From contig JAQSWG010000003.1 of NCBI GenBank assembly GCA_029266735.1, forward strand, positions 1 through 64,000: a stretch of 64,000 nucleotides of DNA, given 5' to 3'. The notes below the pieces were generated by a model. That model saw only the letters and a program-made list of their open reading frames with translations, was not told the DNA's origin and did not search any database. Positions 53,330-63,230 of the stretch are shown piece by piece. Both the position numbers and the translations under genes were made by a program. The DNA is from Ornithinibacter sp. GTDB lineage: Bacteria > Actinomycetota > Actinomycetes > Actinomycetales > Dermatophilaceae. The number at the start of each line of letters is the position of its first letter. Positions within the stretch are counted from its first letter, which is position 1.

Positions 53330-53335
53330 ACCGTA
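53330..53335 (-). promoter_or_regulatory. -10 box of a leaderless transcript (kynU)
   Basis: TACGGT on the minus strand, 6 nt before ATG 53323, the same spacing and sequence as for sulP. Confidence 0.45.
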
Positions 53336-53511
53336 GCGCCGCCGAACCGTCGTGCCGTGAGCAGCAGCCGGTCACCGCAGCGGGCGGCCGCGGTGGTGCC
53401 CCGGCGCAGAGCGTGCTTCCGGTCCGGGTAGCCGCCAGGGGGCAGGCACGGCAGACCCCGCCACGGGGGGACTGAGCCGACCGGTTCACGGGAGCCGTAG
53501 CATCGACGCCC

Positions 53512-54135
53512 GTGACCGGCATCCCACCACTGATCGGCGTGCTGGCCGTGCAGGGTGACGTCCGCGAGCACCTTGCGGCGCTCGAGGCCGCCGGTGCGCG
53601 CACGACGACCGTCCGGCGCCCCGAGGAGGTCGCGGCGGTCGGCGGGCTGGTCATCCCCGGCGGCGAGTCGACGACGATGGACAAGCTCGTCCGCGCCTTC
53701 GGACTCCAGGCCCCCCTCCGCGAGCGGATCGCGGCCGGGATGCCGGTCTACGGGTCGTGCGCGGGCATGATCATGCTCGCCGACCGCCTCGCCGACGCGC
53801 GGCCGGACCAGGAGACCCTCGGAGGTCTCGACATCACGGTGCGACGCAACGCCTTCGGCCGTCAGGTCGACTCGTTCGAGGAGGACCTGCACATCCGTGA
53901 GCTCGGCGGTGAGCCGGTTCGCGCGGTGTTCATCCGCGCCCCGTGGATCGAGGACGCGGGGGAGTCCGTGCAGGTCCTGGCCCGCGTGGAGGAGGGTCCC
54001 GCCGCCGGTAGGATCGTCGCCGCGCGTTCGGGCGACCTGCTCGTCACGTCCTTCCACCCGGAGGTGACCGGCGACCACCGGGTCCACCGCCTGTTCGTCG
54101 ACATCGTGAGGCAACACCAGAGGGAGCGTTCATGA
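53512..54135 (+). CDS. pdxT: pyridoxal 5'-phosphate synthase glutaminase PdxT
   Basis: 207 residues. [45 protein letters not shown] (the nucleophile Cys) and [17 protein letters not shown] (His/Glu of the triad) are diagnostic. It feeds ammonia to PdxS. GTG 53512 lies 8 nt after TAGCAT (53498-53503). Its stop overlaps the yebC start by 4 nt. Confidence 0.94.
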   Translation: MTGIPPLIGVLAVQGDVREHLAALEAAGARTTTVRRPEEVAAVGGLVIPGGESTTMDKLVRAFGLQAPLRERIAAGMPVYGSCAGMIMLADRLADARPDQETLGGLDITVRRNAFGRQVDSFEEDLHIRELGGEPVRAVFIRAPWIEDAGESVQVLARVEEGPAAGRIVAARSGDLLVTSFHPEVTGDHRVHRLFVDIVRQHQRERS

Positions 54136-54890
54136 GCGGCCACTCCAAGTGGGCGACCACCAAGCACAAGAAGGCGGCGATCGACGCCAAGCGCGGCAAG
54201 CTCTTCGCGAAGCTCATCAAGAACATCGAGGTGGCCGCGCGAACCGGTGGCGGCGACCCGGCGGGCAACCCGACCCTCTACGACGCGATCCAGAAGGCCA
54301 AGAAGACGTCGGTCCCGAACACGAACATCGACAACGCCGTCAAGCGCGGCTCCGGAGCCACGGCCGGCGGGGCGAACTGGGAGACCATCACCTACGAGGG
54401 CTATGCGCCGGGCGGGGTGGCGGTCCTCATCGAGTGCCTCACCGACAACCGCAACCGCGCGGCCGCCGAGGTCCGCACGGCCCTCACCCGCCACGGTGGC
54501 GCGCTCGCCGACCCCGGCTCGGTCTCGTACCTGTTCACCCGCAAGGGCGTCGTCCTCGTTCCCAAGACCAGCGACCGCACCGAGGACGACATCCTCGAGG
54601 TCGTCCTCGAGGCCGGCGCGGAGGAGGTCAACGACAACGGCGACAGCTGGGAGGTGGTCTGCGAGGCGTCGGACGTCGTGGCGGTCCGGACCGCCCTGCA
54701 GCAGGCCGGCGTCGACTACGACTCGGCCGAGGCGTCGTGGGTGCCGAGCATGCAGGTTCCTCTCGACCTCGAGGGTGCGAAGAGGATGATCCGCGTCATC
54801 GAGGCGCTCGAGGACTCCGACGACGTGCAGGACGTGTTCGCCAACGGGGACATCCCCGACGAGGTGCTGGCCGAGCTCGAGTCCGAGTGA
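54132..54890 (+). CDS. yebC: YebC/PmpR-family regulatory protein
   Basis: 252 residues. [20 protein letters not shown] with [37 protein letters not shown] and [19 protein letters not shown] are the conserved TACO1/YebC/PmpR blocks. It binds RNA/DNA and acts in translation or transcription control; next to ruvC it is the classic neighbour. ATG overlaps the pdxT stop. Confidence 0.93.
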   Translation: MSGHSKWATTKHKKAAIDAKRGKLFAKLIKNIEVAARTGGGDPAGNPTLYDAIQKAKKTSVPNTNIDNAVKRGSGATAGGANWETITYEGYAPGGVAVLIECLTDNRNRAAAEVRTALTRHGGALADPGSVSYLFTRKGVVLVPKTSDRTEDDILEVVLEAGAEEVNDNGDSWEVVCEASDVVAVRTALQQAGVDYDSAEASWVPSMQVPLDLEGAKRMIRVIEALEDSDDVQDVFANGDIPDEVLAELESE

Positions 54891-54970
54891 AGGTGTCAGC
54901 GCACGGTCCGTGTCCGACGACGCGCGTGTTGCTCCGTGAGCGGGCCGCCGGCGGTGTGTAGCGTGGCTGC

Positions 54971-54984
54971 CGAACAGGTGTTCT
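54971..54984. promoter_or_regulatory. LexA/SOS box upstream of ruvC
   Basis: cgaacaggtgttct contains GAAC-N4-GTTC, the actinobacterial/Gram-positive LexA site. It lies 46 bp before ruvC and 6 bp after a possible -10 TAGCGT (54959-54964), so LexA would block the start of the ruvCAB transcript. Confidence 0.75.
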
Positions 54985-55030
54985 AACGAGCAGCCGCCCC
55001 AAGGCGGTGCCCCGGCGAGGAAGGCGACAC

Positions 55031-55543
55031 GTGCGCGTGCTCGGAGTCGATCCCGGCCTGACCCGCTGCGGTCTCGGTGTCGTCGACGGCCGGCCGGGGC
55101 GAGCCGCCATGGTGGCCGTGGGCGTGGTCAGGACCCCGAGCGACGGCGACCCGGGCGAGCGGCTGGTGTTCCTCGAGCGCGAGCTCGACGTGTGGCTCGC
55201 CCGCTTCCAGCCCGAGGTGGTCGCGGTCGAGCGGGTCTTCGCCGACGTCAACGTCGCCACCGTGATGACCACCGCCCACGCGACCGCCGTGGCCCTCCTC
55301 GCGGCGGCCAAGCGCGGCATCCCCGTCGTCTTCCACACCCCGACCGAGGTCAAGGCGGCGGTGACCGGCTCCGGGCGGGCCGACAAGTCGCAGGTCACCG
55401 CCATGGTCACCCGGATCCTCGGTCTCGAGATGGCTCCGCGCCCGGCCGACGCGGCGGACGCCCTCGCCCTGGCCGTCTGCCATGCCTGGCGCGGGGCGTC
55501 GGCGGCCCGGCTGGCCGCGCTGGCGGCGGAGACCCGGCGGTGA
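55031..55543 (+). CDS. ruvC: Holliday junction resolvase RuvC
   Basis: 170 residues from GTG 55031, after gaggaagg. [34 protein letters not shown] and [18 protein letters not shown] hold the three acidic metal ligands. It cuts Holliday junctions processed by RuvAB. The next gene overlaps its stop (GTGA). Confidence 0.95.
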   Translation: MRVLGVDPGLTRCGLGVVDGRPGRAAMVAVGVVRTPSDGDPGERLVFLERELDVWLARFQPEVVAVERVFADVNVATVMTTAHATAVALLAAAKRGIPVVFHTPTEVKAAVTGSGRADKSQVTAMVTRILGLEMAPRPADAADALALAVCHAWRGASAARLAALAAETRR

Positions 55544-56148
55544 TCGCCTCCGTCCGCGGGACGGTGGCCCACGTCGGGCTGGACCACGTCGTCGTCGAGG
55601 TCGCAGGGGTGGGGATGCTCGTCCACACCACCCCGGCCACCGCGGCGACCTGCCGGCGGGGGAGCGAGGCGTCACTGGCGACCAGCCTCGTCGTCCGTGA
55701 GGACTCCCTCACGCTCTTCGGGTTCGGCGCGTCCGCCGAGAGGGACATGTTCCAGACCCTGCAGACGGTCTCCGGGGTCGGCCCGCGGCTCGCGCTCGCC
55801 ATGCTGTCGGTCATGGGTCCGGACGAGCTCGCGGCGGCGCTCACCACCGGGGACAGCAAGGCGCTCACGACGATCCCGGGCATCGGGACGAAATCGGCCG
55901 AGCGGCTCGTCCTCGAGCTACGTGACAAGGTGGGGGCCCTGCGCGGCAGCAGTTCCGGCGCACCGACGCGAACCGGCAGACCCGACTCGGGCGAACCGTG
56001 GCGCGGTCAGGTCACCGAGGCCCTCGTCGGGCTCGGCTGGTCGGCGAAGCAGGCGGGGGATGCCGTCGAGCGGGTCGCGCAGAGCGCCCCGCCCGGCGCG
56101 GACATCGCCAGCTACCTGCGGCTTGCCCTGCGGGAGCTGCGGCCATGA
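55540..56148 (+). CDS. ruvA: Holliday junction branch migration protein RuvA
   Basis: 202 residues. [20 protein letters not shown] (domain I), [16 protein letters not shown] and [20 protein letters not shown] (two helix-hairpin-helix motifs), and the C-terminal domain ([20 protein letters not shown]). It targets RuvB to junctions. GTG start overlaps ruvC; ATG of ruvB overlaps its stop. Confidence 0.95.
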   Translation: MIASVRGTVAHVGLDHVVVEVAGVGMLVHTTPATAATCRRGSEASLATSLVVREDSLTLFGFGASAERDMFQTLQTVSGVGPRLALAMLSVMGPDELAAALTTGDSKALTTIPGIGTKSAERLVLELRDKVGALRGSSSGAPTRTGRPDSGEPWRGQVTEALVGLGWSAKQAGDAVERVAQSAPPGADIASYLRLALRELRP

Positions 56149-57335
56149 CCGAGGTGCCGTCGCAGCGGGGGTTCGCCAGCGAGATCCGGGAACCGGAGGC
56201 CGCCGGGTCGTTCCGGTCCGGCGGGTCGACCGAGCCCGGCGGTTCGTACGAGGCCACCGCTCGCGTCGTCGACGCCGGGGGCACCGACGACGACAGGGTG
56301 GTCGAGGCCGCCCTTCGTCCCCGCCGCCTGGCCGAGTTCCCGGGACAGCCACGCGTCCGCGACCAGCTCGGGCTGGTCCTCGAGGCGGCGAGACGTCGGG
56401 GCAGCCCGCCGGACCACGTCCTTCTCTCCGGCCCCCCGGGACTCGGCAAGACGACCCTCGCGATGATCGTCGCGGCCGAGCTCGACCGCCCGATCCGGGT
56501 GACCAGCGGGCCGGCGATCCAGCACGCGGGCGACCTCGCGGCGGTGCTCTCCTCGCTCGACGAGGGAGAGGTGCTCTTCCTCGACGAGATCCACCGGATG
56601 AGCCGCCCGGCCGAGGAGATGCTCTATCTCGCCATGGAGGACTACCGCGTCGACGTCATCGTCGGCAAGGGACCGGGGGCGACGGCCATCCCTCTGGAGC
56701 TCCCGGCGTTCACCGTCGTCGGCGCGACGACACGGGCCGGGTTGCTGCCCGCGCCGCTGCGGGACCGCTTCGGCTTCACGGGTCACCTCGACTACTACGA
56801 CGTCGCCGACCTCGTCACCATCCTCCATCGCTCGGCCCGCCTCCTGGCCGTGGACGCCGACGAGGCGGGCATCAGCGAGATCGCCGGCCGTTCCCGAGGG
56901 ACGCCGCGCATCGCCAACCGGCTCCTCCGGCGGGTGCGCGACTGGGCGCAGGTGCACGGCGAGGGCCACGTCGACCACCCGGCCGCCCGCGCGGCGCTGG
57001 CGTTGTTCGACGTCGACGACGCCGGGCTCGACCGGCTCGACCGGGCCGTGCTCGAGGCGCTGTGCGGCCGATTCGGTGGTGGCCCGGTGGGCCTGTCGAC
57101 GCTGGCGATCGCCGTCGGGGAGGAGGCCGACACCGTCGAGACGGTTGCCGAGCCGTACCTCGTCCGCGAGGGGTACGTCGTGCGGACGCCCCGTGGCCGG
57201 TCCGCCGCGGCCCGCGCCTGGCGCCATCTCGGCCTGACGGCACCGAGCCCCGGCCTCCAGCAGGACGCCCTACCGCTGGAGACCGGCTCCGGGTCAGGAC
57301 AGGAGCCGGGCACCAGCGGGCGCTTCGGCCGCTGA
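56145..57335 (+). CDS. ruvB: Holliday junction helicase RuvB
   Basis: 396 residues, with a 50-residue N-terminal extension rich in Gly/Ser/Glu before [15 protein letters not shown]. Walker [10 protein letters not shown] (96-104), Walker [10 protein letters not shown], sensor 1 GATTRAGLL, arginine finger region LRDRFGF, and the winged C-terminal domain ([12 protein letters not shown]). It drives branch migration; the last gene of the SOS-controlled ruvCAB. Confidence 0.95.
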   Translation: MTEVPSQRGFASEIREPEAAGSFRSGGSTEPGGSYEATARVVDAGGTDDDRVVEAALRPRRLAEFPGQPRVRDQLGLVLEAARRRGSPPDHVLLSGPPGLGKTTLAMIVAAELDRPIRVTSGPAIQHAGDLAAVLSSLDEGEVLFLDEIHRMSRPAEEMLYLAMEDYRVDVIVGKGPGATAIPLELPAFTVVGATTRAGLLPAPLRDRFGFTGHLDYYDVADLVTILHRSARLLAVDADEAGISEIAGRSRGTPRIANRLLRRVRDWAQVHGEGHVDHPAARAALALFDVDDAGLDRLDRAVLEALCGRFGGGPVGLSTLAIAVGEEADTVETVAEPYLVREGYVVRTPRGRSAAARAWRHLGLTAPSPGLQQDALPLETGSGSGQEPGTSGRFGR

Positions 57336-57365
57336 GCCGCGGGCACTCGCGGCGGGTCGGAGTCG

Positions 57366-57395
57366 TTGGTGCCCTCGGAAGGACTCGCCTAGACT
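57366..57395 (+). promoter_or_regulatory. promoter of yajC-secD-secF
   Basis: TTGGTG (57366-57371), 18-bp spacer, TAGACT (57390-57395); start near 57402 gives a 75-nt leader before yajC. Confidence 0.5.
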
Positions 57396-57476
57396 GCACT
57401 CTCGGCCCGGCGCGTCCGGGCCGAACCACTGCCTGCCACGAGCGGGCAACCTGACCCCAAAGGACCGATCTCACCC

Positions 57477-57752
57477 ATGTTCTCCGGCTCCAGCGGCCTC
57501 GGCTACCTGCTCATCCTGCTGCTCCCGTTCCTCCTGCTCGTCTTCATCATCGTGAGCCAGCGGCGGCGAGCCCAGCAGATCCAGGCCCTCCAGGGCTCGT
57601 TGGCGGTGGGGGAGGAGGTCGTCACGACCTCCGGGCTCTACGGGACGATCGTCGAGCTCGACGCCGCGGTGGTCACGCTCGACGCGGGGAACGGGACCAC
57701 GCTGCGCTTCGACCGTCGCGCCGTCGGCATGCGCGCGTCCGAGGTCCGCTGA
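57477..57752 (+). CDS. yajC: preprotein translocase accessory subunit YajC
   Basis: 91 residues. One N-terminal membrane helix (LLILLLPFLLLVFIIVSQRR) then a charged domain with EEVVTTSGLYGTIVELDAAV, the YajC signature. It associates with SecDF. secD starts 2 bp after the stop. Confidence 0.93.
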   Translation: MFSGSSGLGYLLILLLPFLLLVFIIVSQRRRAQQIQALQGSLAVGEEVVTTSGLYGTIVELDAAVVTLDAGNGTTLRFDRRAVGMRASEVR

Positions 57753-57754
57753 GG

Positions 57755-59617
57755 ATGTCGGCGCAGCAGCAGCGGGTGAACGCCAGACGTGCCCTGACGG
57801 CCCTCGCCGTCCTCATCCTCGCTCTCACCGGCCTCCTCGCGGGGGCCTACTACTGGTCGACCGCCCAGCTGAGCCCGAAGCTCGGGCTCGATCTCGAGGG
57901 CGGCACCCAGATCATCCTGGAGCCGCAGACCACCGCGGGCCAGAGCGTCTCGGCCGAGCAGCTCAACCAGGCTCGCGACATCATCGTCCAGCGCGTCGAC
58001 GCCGGTGGCGTCTCCGGCGCCGAGGTGACGACGCAGGGTGACCGCAACATCGTCGTGAGCATCCCGGAGATCCCCACCCAGGAGGTCCGGGACGCCATCA
58101 GCCGGTCCTCCCAGCTGCAGTTCCGGCCCGTGCTCGCGGTGACGGCCGGGGCTCCGCAGCCCACGCCGTCGCCGAGCGTTACGTCGACCGGCTCCCCGAG
58201 CCCGTCGCCGTCGGCCTCGGCCACCCCGACGACCGCCAGTAGCGCCACCCCGACGAGCAACAGCGCGGTTCCGGGGGCGCTGACCGCGGCGACCCCGTCG
58301 CCGAGCACGGCGGAGAGCCCGTCCCCGAGCCCGAACCCCTCACCGACCGCCAGCCCGCCGGCCGGTGCGACCGCGCCGAAGGACCCGACCGACCTCGCGT
58401 GGATCACTCCCGAGCTCACCGAGGAGTTCCAGTCCCTGGACTGCTCCGACCCCGCCGCCCTGGAGGGCCTCGTCGACGACCCGACGAAGCCGCTCGTCAC
58501 GTGCGAGGTCGACGGCAGCGCCAAGTACATCCTCGGTCCCGTCGCCGTGTCCGGCGACAAGATCAGCGACGCGACGTCCGGCTACCGGACCAACCAGCAG
58601 GGCGCGGTGACGAGCGAGGTCGAGATCGCGCTCACCCTCGACGGGGAGGGCGCCCGCCAGTACGCGGACATCAGCCGCACGATGGTGGTCCTCCCGGAGC
58701 CGCAGAACCAGCTGGCGGCGACCCTCGACTCGCGGGTCATCGTCGCGCCCCGCTTCAACGAGGCCATCCTCGACGGCCGGGCCAGCATCACCGGCGGGTT
58801 CACGATCGACCGGGCCCGCGCCCTGTCCGACCAGCTGAAGTTCGGCGCGCTGCCACTGTCCTTCGAGGAGCAGACGAGCGTCGACATCAGCCCCACGCTC
58901 GGCAGCGAGCAGCTGCGCTACGGCTTGATCGCCGGCCTCCTCGGGCTCGTCCTCGTCGTGGTCTACTCGTTGATCCAGTACCGCGTGCTCGGGCTCGTCA
59001 CGGTCGCGTCGATCCTCGTCGCGGCACTCCTGACCTTCCTCGCCATCTCCATCCTGGGCTGGTCGCACAACTACCGCCTCGACATGGCGGGTGTCACGGG
59101 CCTCATCGTCGCCATCGGTTTCACCGCGGACTCGTTCATCGTCTACTTCGAACGCATCCGTGACGAGCTGCGCGACGGCCGGTCCCTGGCTGCGGCGGTG
59201 GAGACGGGATGGAACCGCGCCAAGCGCACCATCCTCATCGCCGACGGCGTGAACTTCCTCGCGGCGCTGGTCCTGTTCGCGTTGGCGAGCTCGAGCGTGC
59301 GGGGCTTCGCGTTCACCCTCGGCCTCACGACACTCATCGACCTGCTCATCGTCTTCTGGTTCACCCATCCGGTCGTGTCGCTCCTCGCGCGCCGCCCGTT
59401 CTTCCGCGACGGGCACCCGTGGTCCGGGCTGGACCCACGGAGGCTGGTCACCTCGGGGGTTCCGCGGTATGCCGGTCGTGGCCGGTTCACCTCGCCGGCA
59501 CCGACGCCAGCCCCGGCTCCGGCACCCGCCTCAGCGGGCGGAGCGCCGGCGTCGTCGTCCGCCGCCCGGCCCGCGCAGACCCCCAGCCCCCTCGCGTCCG
59601 AAGGAGGCGTGGCATGA
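57755..59617 (+). CDS. secD: protein translocase subunit SecD
   Basis: 620 residues. N-terminal helix; periplasmic domain P1 begins KLGLDLEGGTQIILEPQT. Residues about 132-210 are a Pro/Ser/Thr low-complexity segment (PSPSPSASATPTT-type) inserted in the loop. Six helices follow with GLIVAIGFTADSFIVYFERI, the D-x6-R/E motif of the proton path. The C-terminus is Pro/Ala-rich. It uses the proton gradient to complete export. Confidence 0.93.
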   Translation: MSAQQQRVNARRALTALAVLILALTGLLAGAYYWSTAQLSPKLGLDLEGGTQIILEPQTTAGQSVSAEQLNQARDIIVQRVDAGGVSGAEVTTQGDRNIVVSIPEIPTQEVRDAISRSSQLQFRPVLAVTAGAPQPTPSPSVTSTGSPSPSPSASATPTTASSATPTSNSAVPGALTAATPSPSTAESPSPSPNPSPTASPPAGATAPKDPTDLAWITPELTEEFQSLDCSDPAALEGLVDDPTKPLVTCEVDGSAKYILGPVAVSGDKISDATSGYRTNQQGAVTSEVEIALTLDGEGARQYADISRTMVVLPEPQNQLAATLDSRVIVAPRFNEAILDGRASITGGFTIDRARALSDQLKFGALPLSFEEQTSVDISPTLGSEQLRYGLIAGLLGLVLVVVYSLIQYRVLGLVTVASILVAALLTFLAISILGWSHNYRLDMAGVTGLIVAIGFTADSFIVYFERIRDELRDGRSLAAAVETGWNRAKRTILIADGVNFLAALVLFALASSSVRGFAFTLGLTTLIDLLIVFWFTHPVVSLLARRPFFRDGHPWSGLDPRRLVTSGVPRYAGRGRFTSPAPTPAPAPAPASAGGAPASSSAARPAQTPSPLASEGGVA

Positions 59618-60780
59618 ACCTCAACCTCGCCACCCTGGGCAACGACCTCTACACGGGGCGCCGGTCGGTGCCCGTCGTCGCCCAGCGGCGCCGCTTCTAC
59701 CTCGCGTCCCTGGTCCTCATGACGATCGCCGTGCTCGGCCTCGTGACGCAGGGACTGAACCTCGGACTGGAGTTCCGAGGTGGCTCCGAGTTCCGCGTGG
59801 CGACCTCCGGAGCCCCTGCGGCCTACGAGCAGGTGGCACGCGAGGCGGCCCGCGGCGACGACGAGTCCCTCGACGTCAACGTCACCCTCGTGGGCAACGA
59901 CACGGTCCGTGTCCAGACCGAGCGGCTCTCCGACGACGCGAGCCAGAGCGTGAGGGCCGAGCTCGCCGAGGCGTTCGACGTGCCCGAACAGGACGTCAGC
60001 GCGACGTTCATCGGACCGTCGTGGGGTGCGTCGGTCAGCCAGCAGGCGCTCAGAGCCCTCGTCATCTTCCTGCTCTCCGTGGCGCTGGTCATGACGATCT
60101 ACTTCCGCAACTGGAAGATGGCGGCGGCCGCGCTCATCGCGCTCGCCCACGACATGATCATCACGGTGGGCATCTACTCCCTCAGCGGCTTCGAGGTGTC
60201 CCCCGCGTCGATGATCGGCTTCCTCACCGTGCTCGGCTACAGCCTCTACGACACCGTCGTCGTCTTCGACAAGGTGCGGGAGAACACGAACGAGGCGTTC
60301 GCCAACGGCCGGCTCACGTTCGCCCAGGCGGCGAACCTCGCGGTCAACCAGACGATGGTGCGCTCCATCAACACGACGGTGATCGGTCTGCTACCGATCG
60401 CCGCCGTGCTCGTGGTCGGCGCCCTCTGGCTCGGTCCGGGCGTGCTCCTCGACCTCTCGCTCGTGCTGTTCATCGGCATCCTCATCGGCGCCTACTCCTC
60501 GATCTTCATCGCGACGCCGCTCCTCGTCTCGCTGCGTCGCAACGACCCGGCCGTCCTCGAGCTCGACAAGCGGGCCGCGCGGCACCAGGCGCGGCGCGCG
60601 AAGGACCTCGCCGCCGAGGAGCGCGCCAGCGCCTCCGAGGAGCCGGTCACGGTGGGCGGCCCGGGTGCGCCGGCTGCGAGCGAGGGGGAGGGCGCGACCA
60701 TCACCGGTCGAGCCGTCCACAAGTACGCCCAGACCGGCCCGCGCAACCAGCCACGGAGAACACCCAAGTCACGGCGCTGA
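59614..60780 (+). CDS. secF: protein translocase subunit SecF
   Basis: 388 residues, ATG overlapping the secD stop, after aaggagg. GLNLGLEFRGGSEFRV (P1), six helices, MIGFLTVLGYSLYDTVVVFD is the SecF D motif. The C-terminal 80 residues are charged and unordered with a basic end. Pairs with SecD. Confidence 0.94.
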   Translation: MNLNLATLGNDLYTGRRSVPVVAQRRRFYLASLVLMTIAVLGLVTQGLNLGLEFRGGSEFRVATSGAPAAYEQVAREAARGDDESLDVNVTLVGNDTVRVQTERLSDDASQSVRAELAEAFDVPEQDVSATFIGPSWGASVSQQALRALVIFLLSVALVMTIYFRNWKMAAAALIALAHDMIITVGIYSLSGFEVSPASMIGFLTVLGYSLYDTVVVFDKVRENTNEAFANGRLTFAQAANLAVNQTMVRSINTTVIGLLPIAAVLVVGALWLGPGVLLDLSLVLFIGILIGAYSSIFIATPLLVSLRRNDPAVLELDKRAARHQARRAKDLAAEERASASEEPVTVGGPGAPAASEGEGATITGRAVHKYAQTGPRNQPRRTPKSRR

Positions 60781-60852
60781 CCCCGCCGGGCGCGACGGGG
60801 TTGCGGTCCCAGGCACTGTGGGTGCGGCCGGTGTCGGTCCTTGACCGACGAC

Positions 60853-60858
60853 TACACT
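60853..60858 (+). promoter_or_regulatory. -10 box of a leaderless transcript (rel)
   Basis: TACACT lies 6 nt before ATG 60865; no Shine-Dalgarno sequence. Confidence 0.5.
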
Positions 60859-60864
60859 CCCGGC

Positions 60865-63198
60865 ATGGCCGAGGACATCACGACGGCTGCACCGGGGACG
60901 TCGGCCCCCGGCGTGTCGTCGCGCGCGCGAGCCCGCGCAGCCCTCGCCCTCGTCGGCCGCAACCGCGTCCCGGAGAACCCGGTCCTGGAACCGCTCCTGC
61001 AGGTGGTCCGGAGCACTCACCCCAAGGCGGACCTCGCGCTGGTCGGGCGTGCGTATGCCGTGGCGGAGCGGGCACACGACGGCCAGAAGCGCCGCTCCGG
61101 CGACGACTACATCACCCACCCGCTGGCGGTGACGACGATCCTCGCCGAGCTCGGGATGACGCCGACCACCCTGGCGGCGGCTCTGCTGCACGACACGGTG
61201 GAGGACACGGCATACAGCCTCGAGGCGCTGAGGCGTGACTTCGGCGACGAGATCGCCATGCTCGTCGACGGTGTCACCAAGCTCGACAAGGTGACCTACG
61301 GCCAGGCCGCGCAGGCCGAGACGGTGCGCAAGATGGTCGTCGCGATGGCGCGGGACATCCGGGTGCTCGTCATCAAGCTCGCCGACCGGCTGCACAACGC
61401 GCGGACGTGGCGGTACGTCTCACAGGAGAGCGCCCAGCGAAAGGCGAAGGAGACCCTCGAGATCTACGCGCCGCTCGCGCACCGACTCGGCATGAACACG
61501 ATCAAGTGGGAGCTCGAGGACCTGTCGTTCCAGGCGCTGTACCCCAAGGTCTACGACGAGATCGTCCGCCTCGTCGCAGAGCGCGCACCGGCCAGGGAGG
61601 AGTACCTCGCGGGCGTCCGCGAAGAGGTCGGGGCCGACCTGCGGGCCGCGAAGATCAAGGCGACGGTGACCGGGCGGCCCAAGCACTACTACTCCGTCTA
61701 CCAGAAGATGATCGTCGGCGGCCGCGACTTCGAGCAGATCTACGACCTCGTGGCCGTACGCGTGACGGTGGATACCGTCCGCGACTGCTACGCCGCCCTC
61801 GGTGCCCTCCATGCGCGGTGGAACCCGGTGCCCGGCCGGTTCAAGGACTACATCGCGATGCCGAAGTTCAACATGTACCAGTCGCTGCACACGACGGTCA
61901 TCGGGCCCGGCGGGAAGCCCGTCGAGATCCAGATCCGTACGCACACGATGCACCGCCGGGCGGAGTACGGCGTCGCTGCCCACTGGAAGTACAAGGAGGA
62001 CCCGGCCAAGGGGACCGGTGGCGAGGGCGGGGTACAGGTCCGCGACGGGCAGAACGACCCGGTCAACGACATGGCGTGGCTGCGCCAGCTCCTGGACTGG
62101 CAGAAGGAGACCTCCGATCCCGGGGAGTTCCTCGAGTCGCTGCGCTTCGAGATCAACGCCAGCGAGGTCTACGTCTTCACCCCGAAGGGCCAGCTCGTCG
62201 GGCTGCCCGCCGGGTCCACCCCCGTCGACTTCGCCTACGCGGTGCACACCGAGGTGGGACACCACTGCATCGGCGCGCGCGTCAACGGACGGCTGGTGCC
62301 GCTGGAGAGCCAGCTCGACAACGGTGACGTCGTCGAGGTGCTCACCTCGAAGGCCGACTCCGCCGGCCCGTCCCGCGACTGGCTGTCGTTCGTCCGCTCG
62401 GCCCGGGCGCGCAACAAGATCCGCCACTGGTTCACGAAGGAACGCCGCGAGGAGATGATCGACCTCGGGAAGGACTCCCTGGCGAAGGTCATGCGCAAGC
62501 AGGGGCTACCGCTCCAGCGGCTCACGTCCCTCGAGTCCCTCACCGGCATCGCCGAAGAGCTGCGGCTCGGCGGTATCGACAGCCTCTACGCCGCCATCGG
62601 CGAGGGGAACGTGTCGGCGCAGCACGTCGTCTCGCGCCTCGTCGCCTCGGTCGGCGGCGAGGAAGGGGCGAGCGAGGACATCGCGGAGGCCGCTGTCCCC
62701 GTCGCCACCCGACCGAGCGCGCGACGCTCGAACGACCCGGGGGTCGTCGTCAAGGGGATGGCCGACGTCTGGGTCAAGTTGGCCCGGTGCTGTACACCCG
62801 TGCCGGGTGACGACATCCTCGGCTTCGTCACGCGGGGCAACGGCGTGTCGGTCCACCGCACGGACTGCACGAACGCGGACTCGCTGCTCTCCCAGGCGGA
62901 GAAGATCATCGAGGTCGAGTGGGCGCCGACCGCCGGCAGCATGTTCCTCGTCCAGCTCCAGGTCGAGGCACTCGACCGGTCCCGCCTGCTGTCAGACGTC
63001 ACGCGGGTCATCTCCGACCACGGCGTCAACATCCTCTCGGCGGCGGTCACGACGTCGCGTGACCGGGTCGCGAAGCTGCACTTCACCTTCGAGATGGGCG
63101 ACCCCGGGCACCTCGGTCACGTCGTCCGCGCGGTTCAGCGCGTCGACGGCGTCTTCGACGCGCACCGGGTGACCGGAGGCCGGCGCACCGACGACTGA
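60865..63198 (+). CDS. rel: bifunctional (p)ppGpp synthetase/hydrolase
   Basis: 777 residues from the ATG at 60865. HD hydrolase ([26 protein letters not shown]), synthetase ([32 protein letters not shown]), TGS ([20 protein letters not shown]), zinc-finger-like [17 protein letters not shown] and C-terminal ACT ([18 protein letters not shown]). Makes and degrades the stringent alarmone. In many actinobacteria apt lies between secF and rel; here it is missing and rel follows secF after 84 bp. Confidence 0.96.
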   Translation: MAEDITTAAPGTSAPGVSSRARARAALALVGRNRVPENPVLEPLLQVVRSTHPKADLALVGRAYAVAERAHDGQKRRSGDDYITHPLAVTTILAELGMTPTTLAAALLHDTVEDTAYSLEALRRDFGDEIAMLVDGVTKLDKVTYGQAAQAETVRKMVVAMARDIRVLVIKLADRLHNARTWRYVSQESAQRKAKETLEIYAPLAHRLGMNTIKWELEDLSFQALYPKVYDEIVRLVAERAPAREEYLAGVREEVGADLRAAKIKATVTGRPKHYYSVYQKMIVGGRDFEQIYDLVAVRVTVDTVRDCYAALGALHARWNPVPGRFKDYIAMPKFNMYQSLHTTVIGPGGKPVEIQIRTHTMHRRAEYGVAAHWKYKEDPAKGTGGEGGVQVRDGQNDPVNDMAWLRQLLDWQKETSDPGEFLESLRFEINASEVYVFTPKGQLVGLPAGSTPVDFAYAVHTEVGHHCIGARVNGRLVPLESQLDNGDVVEVLTSKADSAGPSRDWLSFVRSARARNKIRHWFTKERREEMIDLGKDSLAKVMRKQGLPLQRLTSLESLTGIAEELRLGGIDSLYAAIGEGNVSAQHVVSRLVASVGGEEGASEDIAEAAVPVATRPSARRSNDPGVVVKGMADVWVKLARCCTPVPGDDILGFVTRGNGVSVHRTDCTNADSLLSQAEKIIEVEWAPTAGSMFLVQLQVEALDRSRLLSDVTRVISDHGVNILSAAVTTSRDRVAKLHFTFEMGDPGHLGHVVRAVQRVDGVFDAHRVTGGRRTDD

Positions 63199-63230
63199 CC
63201 CGCGCGCAACCGACGACCGACCCGTGGTGG

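Noticed and set aside
53336-53511. riboswitch between kynU and pdxT
   Set aside because: GC-rich pairing is possible, but no known riboswitch core matches and pdxT seems to have a short leader.
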